Shown piece by piece: positions 8,986 through 17,490 of a stretch of DNA of 40,788 nucleotides. The notes below the pieces were generated by a model, which ran no database searches, had not been told where the DNA came from, and was given only the letters and a program-made list of their open reading frames with translations. How positions within the stretch are numbered: position 1 is the first letter of the stretch; each line of letters begins with the position of its first letter. This DNA comes from DATFKA01 sp042095835 (GTDB lineage: Bacteria > Bacteroidota > Bacteroidia > Chitinophagales > Saprospiraceae): the NCBI GenBank assembly GCA_042095835.1, contig JBELML010000042.1:1-40788 (forward strand). Direction: 5' to 3'. Made by a program: the position numbers and the translations under genes.

Positions 8986-10612
8986 CTTCCACGACCCGCA
9001 GAGTAGAAAAATCAGTAAACACTCGTCCATACCGATCCTTGGCTCTCACCTCGATAATATGCCTACCTGCGGGGAAATCACTGCCAATATTGGCTTCCCA
9101 AAGGTGAGTAGATATTCTTGGTGCTGGCATGGGAGTACCTGGAGGAGTGGCATCAGCGAATTTCTCCTCCCACTGTCCTCTCAGGTCAATCTCTTTGAAT
9201 TGCTTCCAGCGTTGGTCAAGTTTTAGGTAGTAGGGATCATATTTGTCCACTTTCTGCATTTCGGTCCATTCTGAGATTCCTTTGATACGGTATTCCAATT
9301 GAGATTGCTCCGTGCCATTAAAGAAATTAACGCTAAGAAGTACCGTATCAAGGGTATTAGCCGCAATCCCTCTTGGCAAATGAATATTCATCTGGTGGTC
9401 AGCGGGGCTTCCAGCCACCTTCCAATCGATGACATATTCGGCACCGTTAAAAGTGATGAAGGAGTAGCCGTTAGGTGTTCCGTCGCGCATGGTGGTGTGC
9501 GGCACATCAAGCTCATTGCGCATACCATTCCACCAGCTGCCAGAAGTGGTACCCACATTAAAATGGTGGTGCGGTTTGGCTTGCTGCCAATCTGTAGAAT
9601 CCTGATGAAAAAACTTATGCTCCTGCAAATGCGTATGCGCAGAAATGGATAAGGTATTCGGAAAATCTTTGAGTAGCTCAAATAGCTGCTTTTGATCACT
9701 TTGTCTGAAGGATTCGCCGTGCTGCACCAAGGGGATGTGCATATTCAGCACAACCAAATGATTTTTAGGCACCAGCTCCAGATAATTGGCCACAAATTCG
9801 AGTTGATCAGGTCTCAAACCACCTACGTATTTTCGTGATCCAGCCACACTTTCGTGGATCACATCATCCACTACGATAAAATGCACCTCACCATATTCAA
9901 AAGCATAGGTCGCGGGGCCATACACACGCTCGAAGGTCTCATCCGAAAGTTTATCCGTAGGAGCCATATAGTTGACATCGTGGTTCCCCAAAACGTTATA
10001 CCAGGGAATGCCGAGCTTAGCCACTGCCTGATTGACTGGACTGAAGAAGTCGAGGTTATCGCCCACAATATCGCCCATCGTCATTCCAAATTTAAGTTGG
10101 TGCTTTTCGATCAATTCGCTGATGATATCATCAGCTAGGAAGTCAATCGCTTCGATAGTATAGGGTTGAGGATCTCCAAAAAGGACCACTTTATAACTTC
10201 GAGTATTTTGCTCAGGATACAATGGAAAATTGATCTCAGCGGGTAAGTTTCCCGTTGGCGTTACGCCCTTATACTTGAAATTGGCAGGATAGCCATTGGG
10301 TTTGTGTAGGTAGTAGAATTGCGGTAGGTTATCCTCATTCAAGGGCGTCTTCCAATCGCTGGGTTTGATTACAAAAATAGTGACATCATCACCTGAAACA
10401 GGGATTTCGTAGGCCCCATTTCCATCGGTCAATACAATGTCTACACCATTAGAAACGGCGACTTCCGCAATGCCTTTTTCGGTAGTCTCTTTGATTTGGT
10501 TTTGGTTCGCATCGTGGTACACAAAGCCTTTCGCTATTTGCGGAGTAGCATCTTGGGCAGCAATACTAATAGAAAGAAATAGGAGGCAGGTAGAAATAAA
10601 TAGAGCTCTCAT
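8981..10612 (-). CDS. Secreted calcineurin-like metallophosphoesterase (MetallophosN-Metallophos-MetallophosC)
   Basis: Predicted exported phosphoesterase of 543 aa. The signal peptide covers 1-20 (SISIAAQ). A beta-sandwich N-terminal domain (~25-130, starting GFVYHDANQNQ and containing DGNGAYEIPV) precedes the catalytic core. Core motifs are GDPQ (D147), GDIVGDN (D181), GNHD (N210, H211, D212), MHIP (H292) and AHTH (H326, H328). The C-terminal third is a further beta-rich domain of the MetallophosC type. The first motif is GDPQ rather than the canonical GDxH, as in other members with this three-domain layout. It is divergent from the SusC gene, and the shared upstream region holds repeat R2. 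Substrate is unknown; a role in organophosphate release with the nearby PI-PLC and PhoX proteins is inference. Confidence 0.9.
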   Translation of the reverse strand: MRALFISTCLLFLSISIAAQDATPQIAKGFVYHDANQNQIKETTEKGIAEVAVSNGVDIVLTDGNGAYEIPVSGDDVTIFVIKPSDWKTPLNEDNLPQFYYLHKPNGYPANFKYKGVTPTGNLPAEINFPLYPEQNTRSYKVVLFGDPQPYTIEAIDFLADDIISELIEKHQLKFGMTMGDIVGDNLDFFSPVNQAVAKLGIPWYNVLGNHDVNYMAPTDKLSDETFERVYGPATYAFEYGEVHFIVVDDVIHESVAGSRKYVGGLRPDQLEFVANYLELVPKNHLVVLNMHIPLVQHGESFRQSDQKQLFELLKDFPNTLSISAHTHLQEHKFFHQDSTDWQQAKPHHHFNVGTTSGSWWNGMRNELDVPHTTMRDGTPNGYSFITFNGAEYVIDWKVAGSPADHQMNIHLPRGIAANTLDTVLLSVNFFNGTEQSQLEYRIKGISEWTEMQKVDKYDPYYLKLDQRWKQFKEIDLRGQWEEKFADATPPGTPMPAPRISTHLWEANIGSDFPAGRHIIEVRAKDRYGRVFTDFSTLRVVEE

Positions 10613-10701
10613 TGGTTGATTATAGGTTGAGCACTAATGTATCTATTATCCAAGCAACTTTAGGAGATTCCAAGATTAATGAAATATTAAGTTTTGAGAT
10701 T

Positions 10702-10927
10702 GAAGTTGTTTAAGAGTTCCTAGTGAGCTGATTGGTAAGGGCGCCGATGGCCAAGACAAAGCTTCTCGACCTAAATTCGGGACAGACTATTTTTTGTCCC
10801 TGCCTGCGCCGGATCTCCAGCAGGAAGGTCATAGCCTGAGCTACGAATACCAAAAATAGCTGCCGTATTTACTTTTCCCACAAGGTCACGGGACCAAGGA
10901 CTCGCTGAGGAGTTTTTAAACAACTTC
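10702..10927 (+). repeat. R2 element copy 1, MITE-like with terminal inverted repeats
   Basis: The left end GAAGTTGTTTAAGAGTTCCT and the right end GAGTTTTTAAACAACTTC are imperfect inverted repeats of about 26 bases. Inside are AGACTATTTTTTG and CAAAAATAGCTG, a second inverted pair. The element is about 80% alike by eye at its ends to 19093-19288, in the same orientation, with shared inner words GGCGCCGATGG and AAGACAAAGCTTCTCGAC; the middle is longer here. It has no coding capacity. It could be a transposase-less miniature element or a long palindromic intergenic repeat. Confidence 0.75.
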
Positions 10928-11257
10928 AGTAATAATCTCAGGTAGAAAGGTGAAATAATTACTACTATTTCAAGCCAGATTTACTCTCATCTTTAATACA
11001 AAATTAACACCTCAAAGAACTACACTTCACATTCTTCTCGTAGAATTGCATTGTTTTAAAGAAAGATATTTTGAGGTAAATCCATAAAACACAAAACACT
11101 AAAAATCAAACCCTTACGCTTACCATTCGATTCTAAAAGCCTTCTCCGAGTTCAAAAACGGAATTAGACATCCATAGGAGTAGCAGCAAGCTCTCCAATA
11201 ACAAAGATACCTCTGTGACACAACAACAAGCAAAAACGATAGAACAATAAAGGAAAT

Positions 11258-11302
11258 GGAGAGATGCTAACAGCTTTGGCGGGCATAGATAGCATCATCT
11301 CC
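11258..11302 (+). promoter_or_regulatory. Hairpin in the presumed susC leader (attenuator candidate)
   Basis: GGAGAGATGCTA (11258-11269) pairs with TAGCATCATCTCC (11290-11302) with one bulged base and a 20-base loop. It is followed by TGTTTTAAA and ends 27 bases before the susC ATG. A stem plus a short T-run this close to the start is compatible with attenuation or mRNA stabilisation. The structure is visible; a regulatory role is inference. Confidence 0.4.
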
Positions 11303-11329
11303 TGTTTTAAATCTAAAACGTAACAAATT

Positions 11330-14300
11330 ATGAATTTTTTCTTACTTAGAGTCTATTTAATAGGCTTTTTAGTCTCTGCATTTGGACTAACTGTCCTTGC
11401 AGCTCCGATCCCAAGCTTATTTCCATCCGAAGAAATTAGAATCGAAGGCGTAGTAACCGATGAAGACGGTGAGCCTTTAATTGGCGCTACCGTTTCCGTA
11501 AAGGGAGGTACTTCAGGGGTAGTCACCAATGCTAACGGTACATTTACGATTAATGCGAATCAGGGTGATATCCTACTAGTATCTTACGTTGGATTCAGAA
11601 CTCAGGAAGTGTTAATCGGCGATCAATCTAATATTACAGTTCAGTTAACGCTGAGCTCCAATATTCTAGATGATGTGGTGGTGGTCGCTTACGGTACACA
11701 GAAAAAATCTGATGTCACCGGAGCTATCGGTGGTGTTGATGAAAATGAATTTAATCGCGGGGTAGTCACTAATCCAGGCCAATTATTACAGGGTAAAATA
11801 GCTGGAGTCAATGTTGCCAATGTAAGTGGAGAACCGGGTGCTGCTCAAAATGTAATTATCCGTGGTATTGGTAGTTTGCGTTCTGGTACAACCCCACTGT
11901 ATGTGATTGACGGTTTTGTGCTAGATAATACCTCAACCGGGGTAGCAAGCAACCCTTTGAACTTCATTAATCCCGCTGATATCGAAAGCATTGATGTACT
12001 GAAAGATGCTTCCGCAGCTGCTATCTACGGTGCAAGAGCAGCCAATGGAGTGATCGTAATTACCACCAAAAAGGGAAAAGAAGGTAAATCCGAAGTCAAC
12101 CTTTCTGCTTCTACTGCTTGGTCTACTATTGCTAAGCAATTAGATGTATTCGGAGCGGATGAGTTTCGCAGACAAGTCACCGCAATTGGTGGGCGGCTTG
12201 AAGATTTTGGAGGCAATACTAACTGGCAAGATGAATTGACCCAAACAGGCGTTTCTAATAACGTCAATTTATCATTAAGTGGTGCTGCTAGCGATAAATT
12301 TTCTTACTACGCTTCTGTAGGTTATCAAGACCAGGAAGGTATTCTTAAAAATAGCAACCTAGAGCGGTACTCGGGTCGTTTAAATATGAATCAAAAGGCA
12401 TTTAATGGTAAGCTGAATATTGACTACAACCTGACCGCAGCTCGTACCGAGAACCTACGTCCCAGTATCACTTCTACCCTAGTGGATATGTTGGAACTCA
12501 ACCCAACCATTCCAGCATACGATCAGGATGGCAGCCCTACTGTCTTTGATGAAAATCGCTTGAATCCACTAGCGCGAAACGAAATCTACTCTGATAACGC
12601 TATTAACAGCCGCATACTCGCCAATATTGCAGGATCAATTGAGGTACTCAAAGGCTTGGTTTATCGGATCAACTTAGGTGTAGATTACTCCAACACTTCT
12701 AGAAACGTACAGCTAAAACCTTTTTCCGTTTTAGCAGATCTAGCTGGTGGTTCTTTGACTACCAACGAAAGAGAAAACAGAAACGAATTAATTGAAAACA
12801 CCCTGACCTATTCGCGCAACACGGGCGTACACAGCCTTAATTTATTGGCCGGACATTCGTACCAAAAACTGTACGATTTCAACAGGTCGATTTCTTTTGA
12901 ACGTTTCGTTGACAATGGTATTGAGCCCATCTTCCAGGACCATACTAGCCCTGATGATTTGCGTACATCGGTGAATGCTTTCGCAGAAGAAAATGAACTA
13001 CAATCTTTCTTTGGAAGAGTCAACTATGGCTATGATGGCAAATATCTACTTACAGCTACGCTAAGAGCTGATGGGTCATCAAAGTTTGGTGAAAACAACA
13101 AATATGGTGTTTTCCCTTCCTTTGCATTAGGCTGGAATATCACCAGAGAGCGGTTTATATCTGACGATTCGGTCCTCGACAACCTAAAATTGCGGGCGAG
13201 TTGGGGACAAACGGGTAACCAGGAAATTCCTTCAAAGATTACTCAGGAAAGCTTTAGTGAAACAAGAGCCCAACTTGGTGGCGCCTCAAACAACACCTAC
13301 CCATTGGAGCCAGATCAACTCACTTTAGATGACTATCCTTTTGGAACGACCTTTACTCGGCTTGCTAATCCTGATATCCAATGGGAGGTTTCTACCCAAA
13401 CGAATATTGGACTTGATTTTGCCTTCTTTGATTATCGCCTTACGGGTACTATAGATTATTTCAGCAAAGTATCTGATAATATTTTATTAGAAATCGCCGC
13501 TCCAGATCCTGTACAGCCTACCTCCACTTTTTGGACAAATATCCCAAATATGGAGATTGTAAATAATGGTATCGAGGTATCCTTGGATTATAGTGGCAAC
13601 CCTAACAGTGCTTTACAATGGAATGTGGGTGGTAATATCTCTTTTATCGATAATGAGATTAGAAATTCTCCCTTTTCTGTATTAACCACAGGTGTTGCTC
13701 AAGGTGCTGGTCAAACGGGGGCGACCATCAATGGATACATCAACGGAGAAGCGATCGGTGCTTTCTACATGCAAACCTTTGACGGCATTGGCCCAGATAG
13801 TTTAAATCAGTTCTTGGATACTAATGGCGATGATGTCATTTTGGATAATGACCGTCAGGTAGTAGGCTCGGCCTTACCAGATGTACTTTACGCCTTTTAT
13901 TTGAATTTGGAATATAAAGGTTTCGATTTATCTGCCAATTTTAATGGTGTGGCTGGCAACCAAATTTACAATCACACGGCGATGTCTAGTTTCATCAAAG
14001 GTAAATTGGCCGTTTCATCAAATACCACCGATTTTGCGGTGCAATTTCCCAATGAAGCCATTACAAACTTCAATGAGGTATCTACTCGATTCTTGGAGGA
14101 CGGAGACTTTTTGAGGTTAAACAACCTAACCTTAGGCTATACCTTCAAACCTGAGCAGCTTGGTCTTGGCAATGCCATCCGTAATATTCGCCTATCTCTA
14201 ACTGGACAAAACTTATTTGTTATTACTGATTATTCGGGCTTCGATCCTGAAGTAAATACCGGCTCGTCTTCTGGAGGAATTCAAACTTTCGGGATTGACC

Positions 14301-14356
14301 GATTTACCTATCCTGCGGCGAGAACGATACTACTTGGTATAGATGTAGGATTTTAA
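11330..14356 (+). CDS. SusC/RagA-family TonB-linked outer membrane transporter
   Basis: Outer-membrane TonB-dependent transporter of 1008 aa that works with a SusD lipoprotein to import large or complex nutrients. A signal peptide (~1-25) precedes a carboxypeptidase-D-regulatory-like domain (~37-110, IEGVVTDEDGEPLIGATV). The TonB box/plug follows (DDVVVVAYGTQKKSDVTGAI), with the family signature GARAANGVIVITTKKG near 230-250. The rest is the beta-barrel, ending in the aromatic IDVGF. The SusD gene starts within 90 bp. No sigma or anti-sigma factor, glycoside hydrolase or hybrid two-component gene is adjacent, so this is not a standard polysaccharide locus. The following PI-PLC-like gene suggests a phosphorylated or lipid-derived substrate (inference). 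Confidence 0.96.
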   Translation: MNFFLLRVYLIGFLVSAFGLTVLAAPIPSLFPSEEIRIEGVVTDEDGEPLIGATVSVKGGTSGVVTNANGTFTINANQGDILLVSYVGFRTQEVLIGDQSNITVQLTLSSNILDDVVVVAYGTQKKSDVTGAIGGVDENEFNRGVVTNPGQLLQGKIAGVNVANVSGEPGAAQNVIIRGIGSLRSGTTPLYVIDGFVLDNTSTGVASNPLNFINPADIESIDVLKDASAAAIYGARAANGVIVITTKKGKEGKSEVNLSASTAWSTIAKQLDVFGADEFRRQVTAIGGRLEDFGGNTNWQDELTQTGVSNNVNLSLSGAASDKFSYYASVGYQDQEGILKNSNLERYSGRLNMNQKAFNGKLNIDYNLTAARTENLRPSITSTLVDMLELNPTIPAYDQDGSPTVFDENRLNPLARNEIYSDNAINSRILANIAGSIEVLKGLVYRINLGVDYSNTSRNVQLKPFSVLADLAGGSLTTNERENRNELIENTLTYSRNTGVHSLNLLAGHSYQKLYDFNRSISFERFVDNGIEPIFQDHTSPDDLRTSVNAFAEENELQSFFGRVNYGYDGKYLLTATLRADGSSKFGENNKYGVFPSFALGWNITRERFISDDSVLDNLKLRASWGQTGNQEIPSKITQESFSETRAQLGGASNNTYPLEPDQLTLDDYPFGTTFTRLANPDIQWEVSTQTNIGLDFAFFDYRLTGTIDYFSKVSDNILLEIAAPDPVQPTSTFWTNIPNMEIVNNGIEVSLDYSGNPNSALQWNVGGNISFIDNEIRNSPFSVLTTGVAQGAGQTGATINGYINGEAIGAFYMQTFDGIGPDSLNQFLDTNGDDVILDNDRQVVGSALPDVLYAFYLNLEYKGFDLSANFNGVAGNQIYNHTAMSSFIKGKLAVSSNTTDFAVQFPNEAITNFNEVSTRFLEDGDFLRLNNLTLGYTFKPEQLGLGNAIRNIRLSLTGQNLFVITDYSGFDPEVNTGSSSGGIQTFGIDRFTYPAARTILLGIDVGF

Positions 14357-14441
14357 AAATTTCTATTAAAAAATTCAGACTTCTCGTTTGATCGATAAGA
14401 ACGAGAGGAGCTCAATTTTCTATCTTTTTAATTCAAGGAAA

Positions 14442-16214
14442 ATGAACAATAAATATTTAATTCGTATTTTTTTATTAAGCATATGTTTTACCTTCAATTG
14501 GAGCTGTACCGATTTAGAAGAGGTGGTACTAGACGAATCCTTCGACGGTGCAGGCCAAGCTGAAGCGATCAGCGGAGCTATTGCACCAGCTTATGGATAC
14601 ATGCGTAGAGGTGTTTGGAGACACACGATCTATTTTGGGCTACAAGAAGTATCTTCGGACGAAGCCATCCTACCCGCACGTGGTGGTACCGACTGGTTTG
14701 ACGGAGGTAAATACATCGCTGCACATACCCACCAGATTACTCCATCGAACTCATTGAACAGAGACTCCTGGAATGGTGTTACCACCAACATTTCCAGGGC
14801 ACTTACTGCAATTGAAGTATTGAGACCGCTTTCCGAAGCTGGCAATACCGAAGCAACCGGCGCACTATATGAAATGATCGCGATGAGAGCCTACCTCAAT
14901 ATGCTCATGCTAGAAAGCTGGGGACTAGCTTTCCAAAAGGAATCCTCTACCGAAACCTCCATCATTCTAAGAGGGGAAGATGCCATTAACTACATCAGAG
15001 CGGAACTCGAATCAGTAGTAGATGTCATTAACACCACTAGAGGTCCTGGTAGATTTACCCAAGGTGCGGTATGGGGTTTACTAGCTCGTCTTCACTTGAA
15101 TGCTGCGGTATACCGCGACCCTTATGGTACTCCAAATTTCACAGACGATGACCTGAATAAAGTAATTGAATATACCGATAACATCATTAACAGTGGCCAG
15201 TACGAGCTATCTCCAGAGTATTTCGAATTATTCAATGACGACAACAACAGTAATCCAGAGTTAATTTTTGCACTCGACCAGAGAGGACAATTGCAAAATG
15301 AACACGGGCGTTGGGCGTATTGGTCTGTTTCCGGGGCGATGCTCGCCAGACCAGAGTGGATCGCAAATGGAAACCCCGATGGTACTAATGGTCCTGCTGC
15401 CACACCAGACTTTTACCAAACTTGGTTAGATGCCTATGGGAGTACTGACCCAGCAGAAGCGGACGCTAGATTCTACCAAAGGAATACCCTGGTCCCAGAA
15501 GCATTACAAGACTTAACTGGTCTATCACCAGCTAACGATGAGGATCATTTCTTCTGTGTACCTCCTTTAGATTTCCAAATGGATAGAGGTATCCTGCGGG
15601 GTGTGCAATGGGGCCCAAGAGAAGGGGCAGATGGTAATTTCTTGGCTTGTGAAGATGGTTCTGCAAAAATTTATCCGGTTCGAGAAGATGCCACCAGCTC
15701 TGTCAGAACTGCCGAGGAGGAAGTTTATGTCACTCATGTACCTGAAATCAACTTCACTACCGAGGGAAGTTTCCACAACACCGGTTATCGCTTCGCCAAG
15801 CACCAATTCAGTAGCACCTCTCCTAATGGAACCAATGGTAGTAGTGTAGATTTGGTTTTATTACGCCTTGGAGAAGTATTCCTAAACCGTGCAGAAGCCA
15901 AATTGAGGTTAGGCGATGCTGCCGGCGCATTAGCAGATGTGAATACCCTAAGAACATCAAGAAGTGCACGACCTGCTCAGACACCTGCTCCTTTAGATGC
16001 AATTGATCTAGATATTTTATTCAGAGAACGTGGCTTTGAACTTTACTGGGAAGGGCACAGAAGAAACGATCAAATCCGTTTCGGTAAATACGAAGATACT
16101 TGGACGGAGAAAACCAGCACCGATCCAAATAAAAGGTTGTTCCCTATTCCACAAAGTGCGATCGACGGGGCCTCAAATCTACCTGGGTTTTTGGAGCAAA
16201 ACCGCGGATATTAA
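14442..16214 (+). CDS. SusD/RagB-family nutrient-binding outer membrane lipoprotein
   Basis: Surface lipoprotein partner of the SusC transporter, about 590 aa from the start chosen. The ATG at 14442 is preferred over the one at 14388 because it gives a normal lipoprotein signal peptide: MNNKYLIR, a hydrophobic run, then NWSC with lipidated C22. The upstream extension is hydrophilic and would bury the signal. The body shows SusD features: helical TPR-like stretches (EMIAMRAYLNMLMLESWG, LRLGEVFLNRAEAKLRLGD) and the C-terminal RERGFELYWEGHRRNDQIRF motif. It is co-oriented with and immediately downstream of SusC, and a hairpin follows the stop codon. The ligand cannot be predicted from sequence. 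Confidence 0.95.
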   Translation: MNNKYLIRIFLLSICFTFNWSCTDLEEVVLDESFDGAGQAEAISGAIAPAYGYMRRGVWRHTIYFGLQEVSSDEAILPARGGTDWFDGGKYIAAHTHQITPSNSLNRDSWNGVTTNISRALTAIEVLRPLSEAGNTEATGALYEMIAMRAYLNMLMLESWGLAFQKESSTETSIILRGEDAINYIRAELESVVDVINTTRGPGRFTQGAVWGLLARLHLNAAVYRDPYGTPNFTDDDLNKVIEYTDNIINSGQYELSPEYFELFNDDNNSNPELIFALDQRGQLQNEHGRWAYWSVSGAMLARPEWIANGNPDGTNGPAATPDFYQTWLDAYGSTDPAEADARFYQRNTLVPEALQDLTGLSPANDEDHFFCVPPLDFQMDRGILRGVQWGPREGADGNFLACEDGSAKIYPVREDATSSVRTAEEEVYVTHVPEINFTTEGSFHNTGYRFAKHQFSSTSPNGTNGSSVDLVLLRLGEVFLNRAEAKLRLGDAAGALADVNTLRTSRSARPAQTPAPLDAIDLDILFRERGFELYWEGHRRNDQIRFGKYEDTWTEKTSTDPNKRLFPIPQSAIDGASNLPGFLEQNRGY

Positions 16215-16240
16215 AGTTGATCCTTTTATTTCCACTACCC

Positions 16241-16277
16241 AACAAGAGTCGAAAGTCTATGGCTTTCGGCTCTTGTT
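16241..16277 (+). terminator. Terminator-like hairpin after susD
   Basis: AACAAGAGTCGAAAG pairs with CTTTCGGCTCTTGTT through one G-T wobble, with a 7-base loop. The following sequence is ATAAAAT rather than a T-run, so termination may be partial and allow read-through into the PI-PLC-like gene. Confidence 0.55.
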
Positions 16278-16292
16278 ATAAAATATGCTATC

Positions 16293-17420
16293 ATGCAAAA
16301 TGACTTTCTTTCCTTCGTAAAACTGCTACTTTTAAGTATGGTGCTGGTCTTTTCTTACGGTTCATCCCTTCCAAAGAAAGTAGAAACGGAATTAAAAATG
16401 AACCAAATACAGGGTATTGCCAGCCACAATAGTTATAAAAAGGCCATAGATCCGCCTTTATTAAACATGATTTTGTCTTATGACTCAAGCGCCATTGGTC
16501 TAGACTATGAGCACTTAGCACTAGAGCAACAATTGGACCTAGGTCTTCGAGGATTTGAGCTAGACGTATTGTACGATCCCCAGGGTGGGCGCTTTGCTCA
16601 ACCTAGAGGAATCGAGTTATTGCGTGCACAAGGTGTAGATCTAGAGTCGATAGATACAGTAGCTTTGTCAAAACCAGGTTTCAAGGTACTGCACGTACCA
16701 GATATTGATTTCAGGACCCACTGTGGTACTTTTATCAACTGCTTGAGTACTATGAAAAAATGGTCTGAAGCACATGCTGATCACTTGCCCATTATAATCA
16801 CCATCAACCCTAAAACATCCGGTTTGGAAATGCCAGGTTTCACAGAAGTGTTGCCATTCGATGCACAAGTCCTAGCAGCCTTGGATGAAGAAATAGTTGC
16901 CACTTTAGGTTTACAAAAATTGATCACTCCTCATGTAGTGCAAGGAGATTTTCCATCCTTGAGCGCAGCGGTAAAAGAAAAGGGCTGGCCATTGTTGAAG
17001 GATGCGAGAGGTAAGTTCTTATTCGTCTTGGATTCGGGAAAGGAAATAACTGAGCAATACCAAAGTATCCAATCATCCGATCGCCTAATGTTTGTAAATG
17101 TAGGACCAAACCATCCGCAAGCAGCATTTTTTATTATGAATAATCCAGCCAAACAGGAGGAAGAGATAAAAACACTAGTGCAACAAGGTTTCATGGTCAG
17201 AACAAGAGCCGATGCCAATACCGTAGAAGCCAGAACAGGCGATTTTTCTAGATTTGAAGCGGCTATTCGCTCCGGTGCCCAAGTGATCAGTACAGATTAT
17301 TATATAAAATCACTTAGCCCTCAGCAAGATTTTGAAATCGTTTTTGAAAATCAAGCTTACACGCAGTGCAATCCAGTGCTAATCAAGCCAAAAGACTGCA
17401 AGTTACAGCTCAAAGATTAA
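16293..17420 (+). CDS. Exported Ca2+-dependent PI-PLC-like phosphodiesterase (PI-PLC-C1 family)
   Basis: Predicted secreted phosphodiesterase of 375 aa with the TIM-barrel motifs of the phosphoinositide-specific phospholipase C1-like family. An N-terminal hydrophobic signal (~8-25) precedes QGIASHNSYKK (catalytic H45, N46). Next come LGLRGFELDV (E89 and D91, likely Ca2+ ligands), VLHVPDIDF (second catalytic H134), LPIIITINPK, and the C-terminal VRTRADANTVEAR and AQVISTDYY motifs. Family members cleave phosphatidylinositol or related phosphodiesters. It starts 78 bp after SusD across a leaky-looking hairpin, so it may be part of the same operon. It ends at a strong terminator and converges with the PhoX-like gene. 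Substrate is inferred. Confidence 0.87.
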   Translation: MQNDFLSFVKLLLLSMVLVFSYGSSLPKKVETELKMNQIQGIASHNSYKKAIDPPLLNMILSYDSSAIGLDYEHLALEQQLDLGLRGFELDVLYDPQGGRFAQPRGIELLRAQGVDLESIDTVALSKPGFKVLHVPDIDFRTHCGTFINCLSTMKKWSEAHADHLPIIITINPKTSGLEMPGFTEVLPFDAQVLAALDEEIVATLGLQKLITPHVVQGDFPSLSAAVKEKGWPLLKDARGKFLFVLDSGKEITEQYQSIQSSDRLMFVNVGPNHPQAAFFIMNNPAKQEEEIKTLVQQGFMVRTRADANTVEARTGDFSRFEAAIRSGAQVISTDYYIKSLSPQQDFEIVFENQAYTQCNPVLIKPKDCKLQLKD

Positions 17421-17441
17421 ACCCAACACCCTAGATCAACT

Positions 17442-17482
17442 GTCCGCTCTGCTTAAGGCAACTAGCAGAGCGGATTTTTTTT
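17442..17482 (+). terminator. Rho-independent terminator of the SusCD/PI-PLC unit
   Basis: TCCGCTCTGCT (17443-17453) pairs perfectly with AGCAGAGCGGA (17464-17474), with a 10-base loop and eight T at 17475-17482. It lies 22 bases after the PI-PLC-like stop. The T-run serves the plus strand; the convergent minus-strand gene ends just beyond it. Confidence 0.92.
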
Positions 17483-17490
17483 AAGCTATG

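Larger units (their letters stand above)
10613..11329. other. Divergent intergenic region between phosphoesterase and SusC
   Basis: About 0.7 kb without a gene. It contains repeat R2 copy 1 (10702-10927), AT-rich sequence that must carry the promoters of both divergent units, and a hairpin at 11258-11302 just before susC. I could not identify an unambiguous TAnnTTTG element for susC; ATATTTTG near 11070 is only a partial match. The long distance between any such site and the ATG would make a long susC leader. Confidence 0.5.

Noticed and set aside
11060..11080. TAnnTTTG promoter for susC
   Set aside because: ATATTTTG fails two consensus positions and the start would be about 250 bases away.
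14388..14441. 18-codon extension of SusD
   Set aside because: The lipoprotein signal peptide begins at 14442; the extension is hydrophilic.
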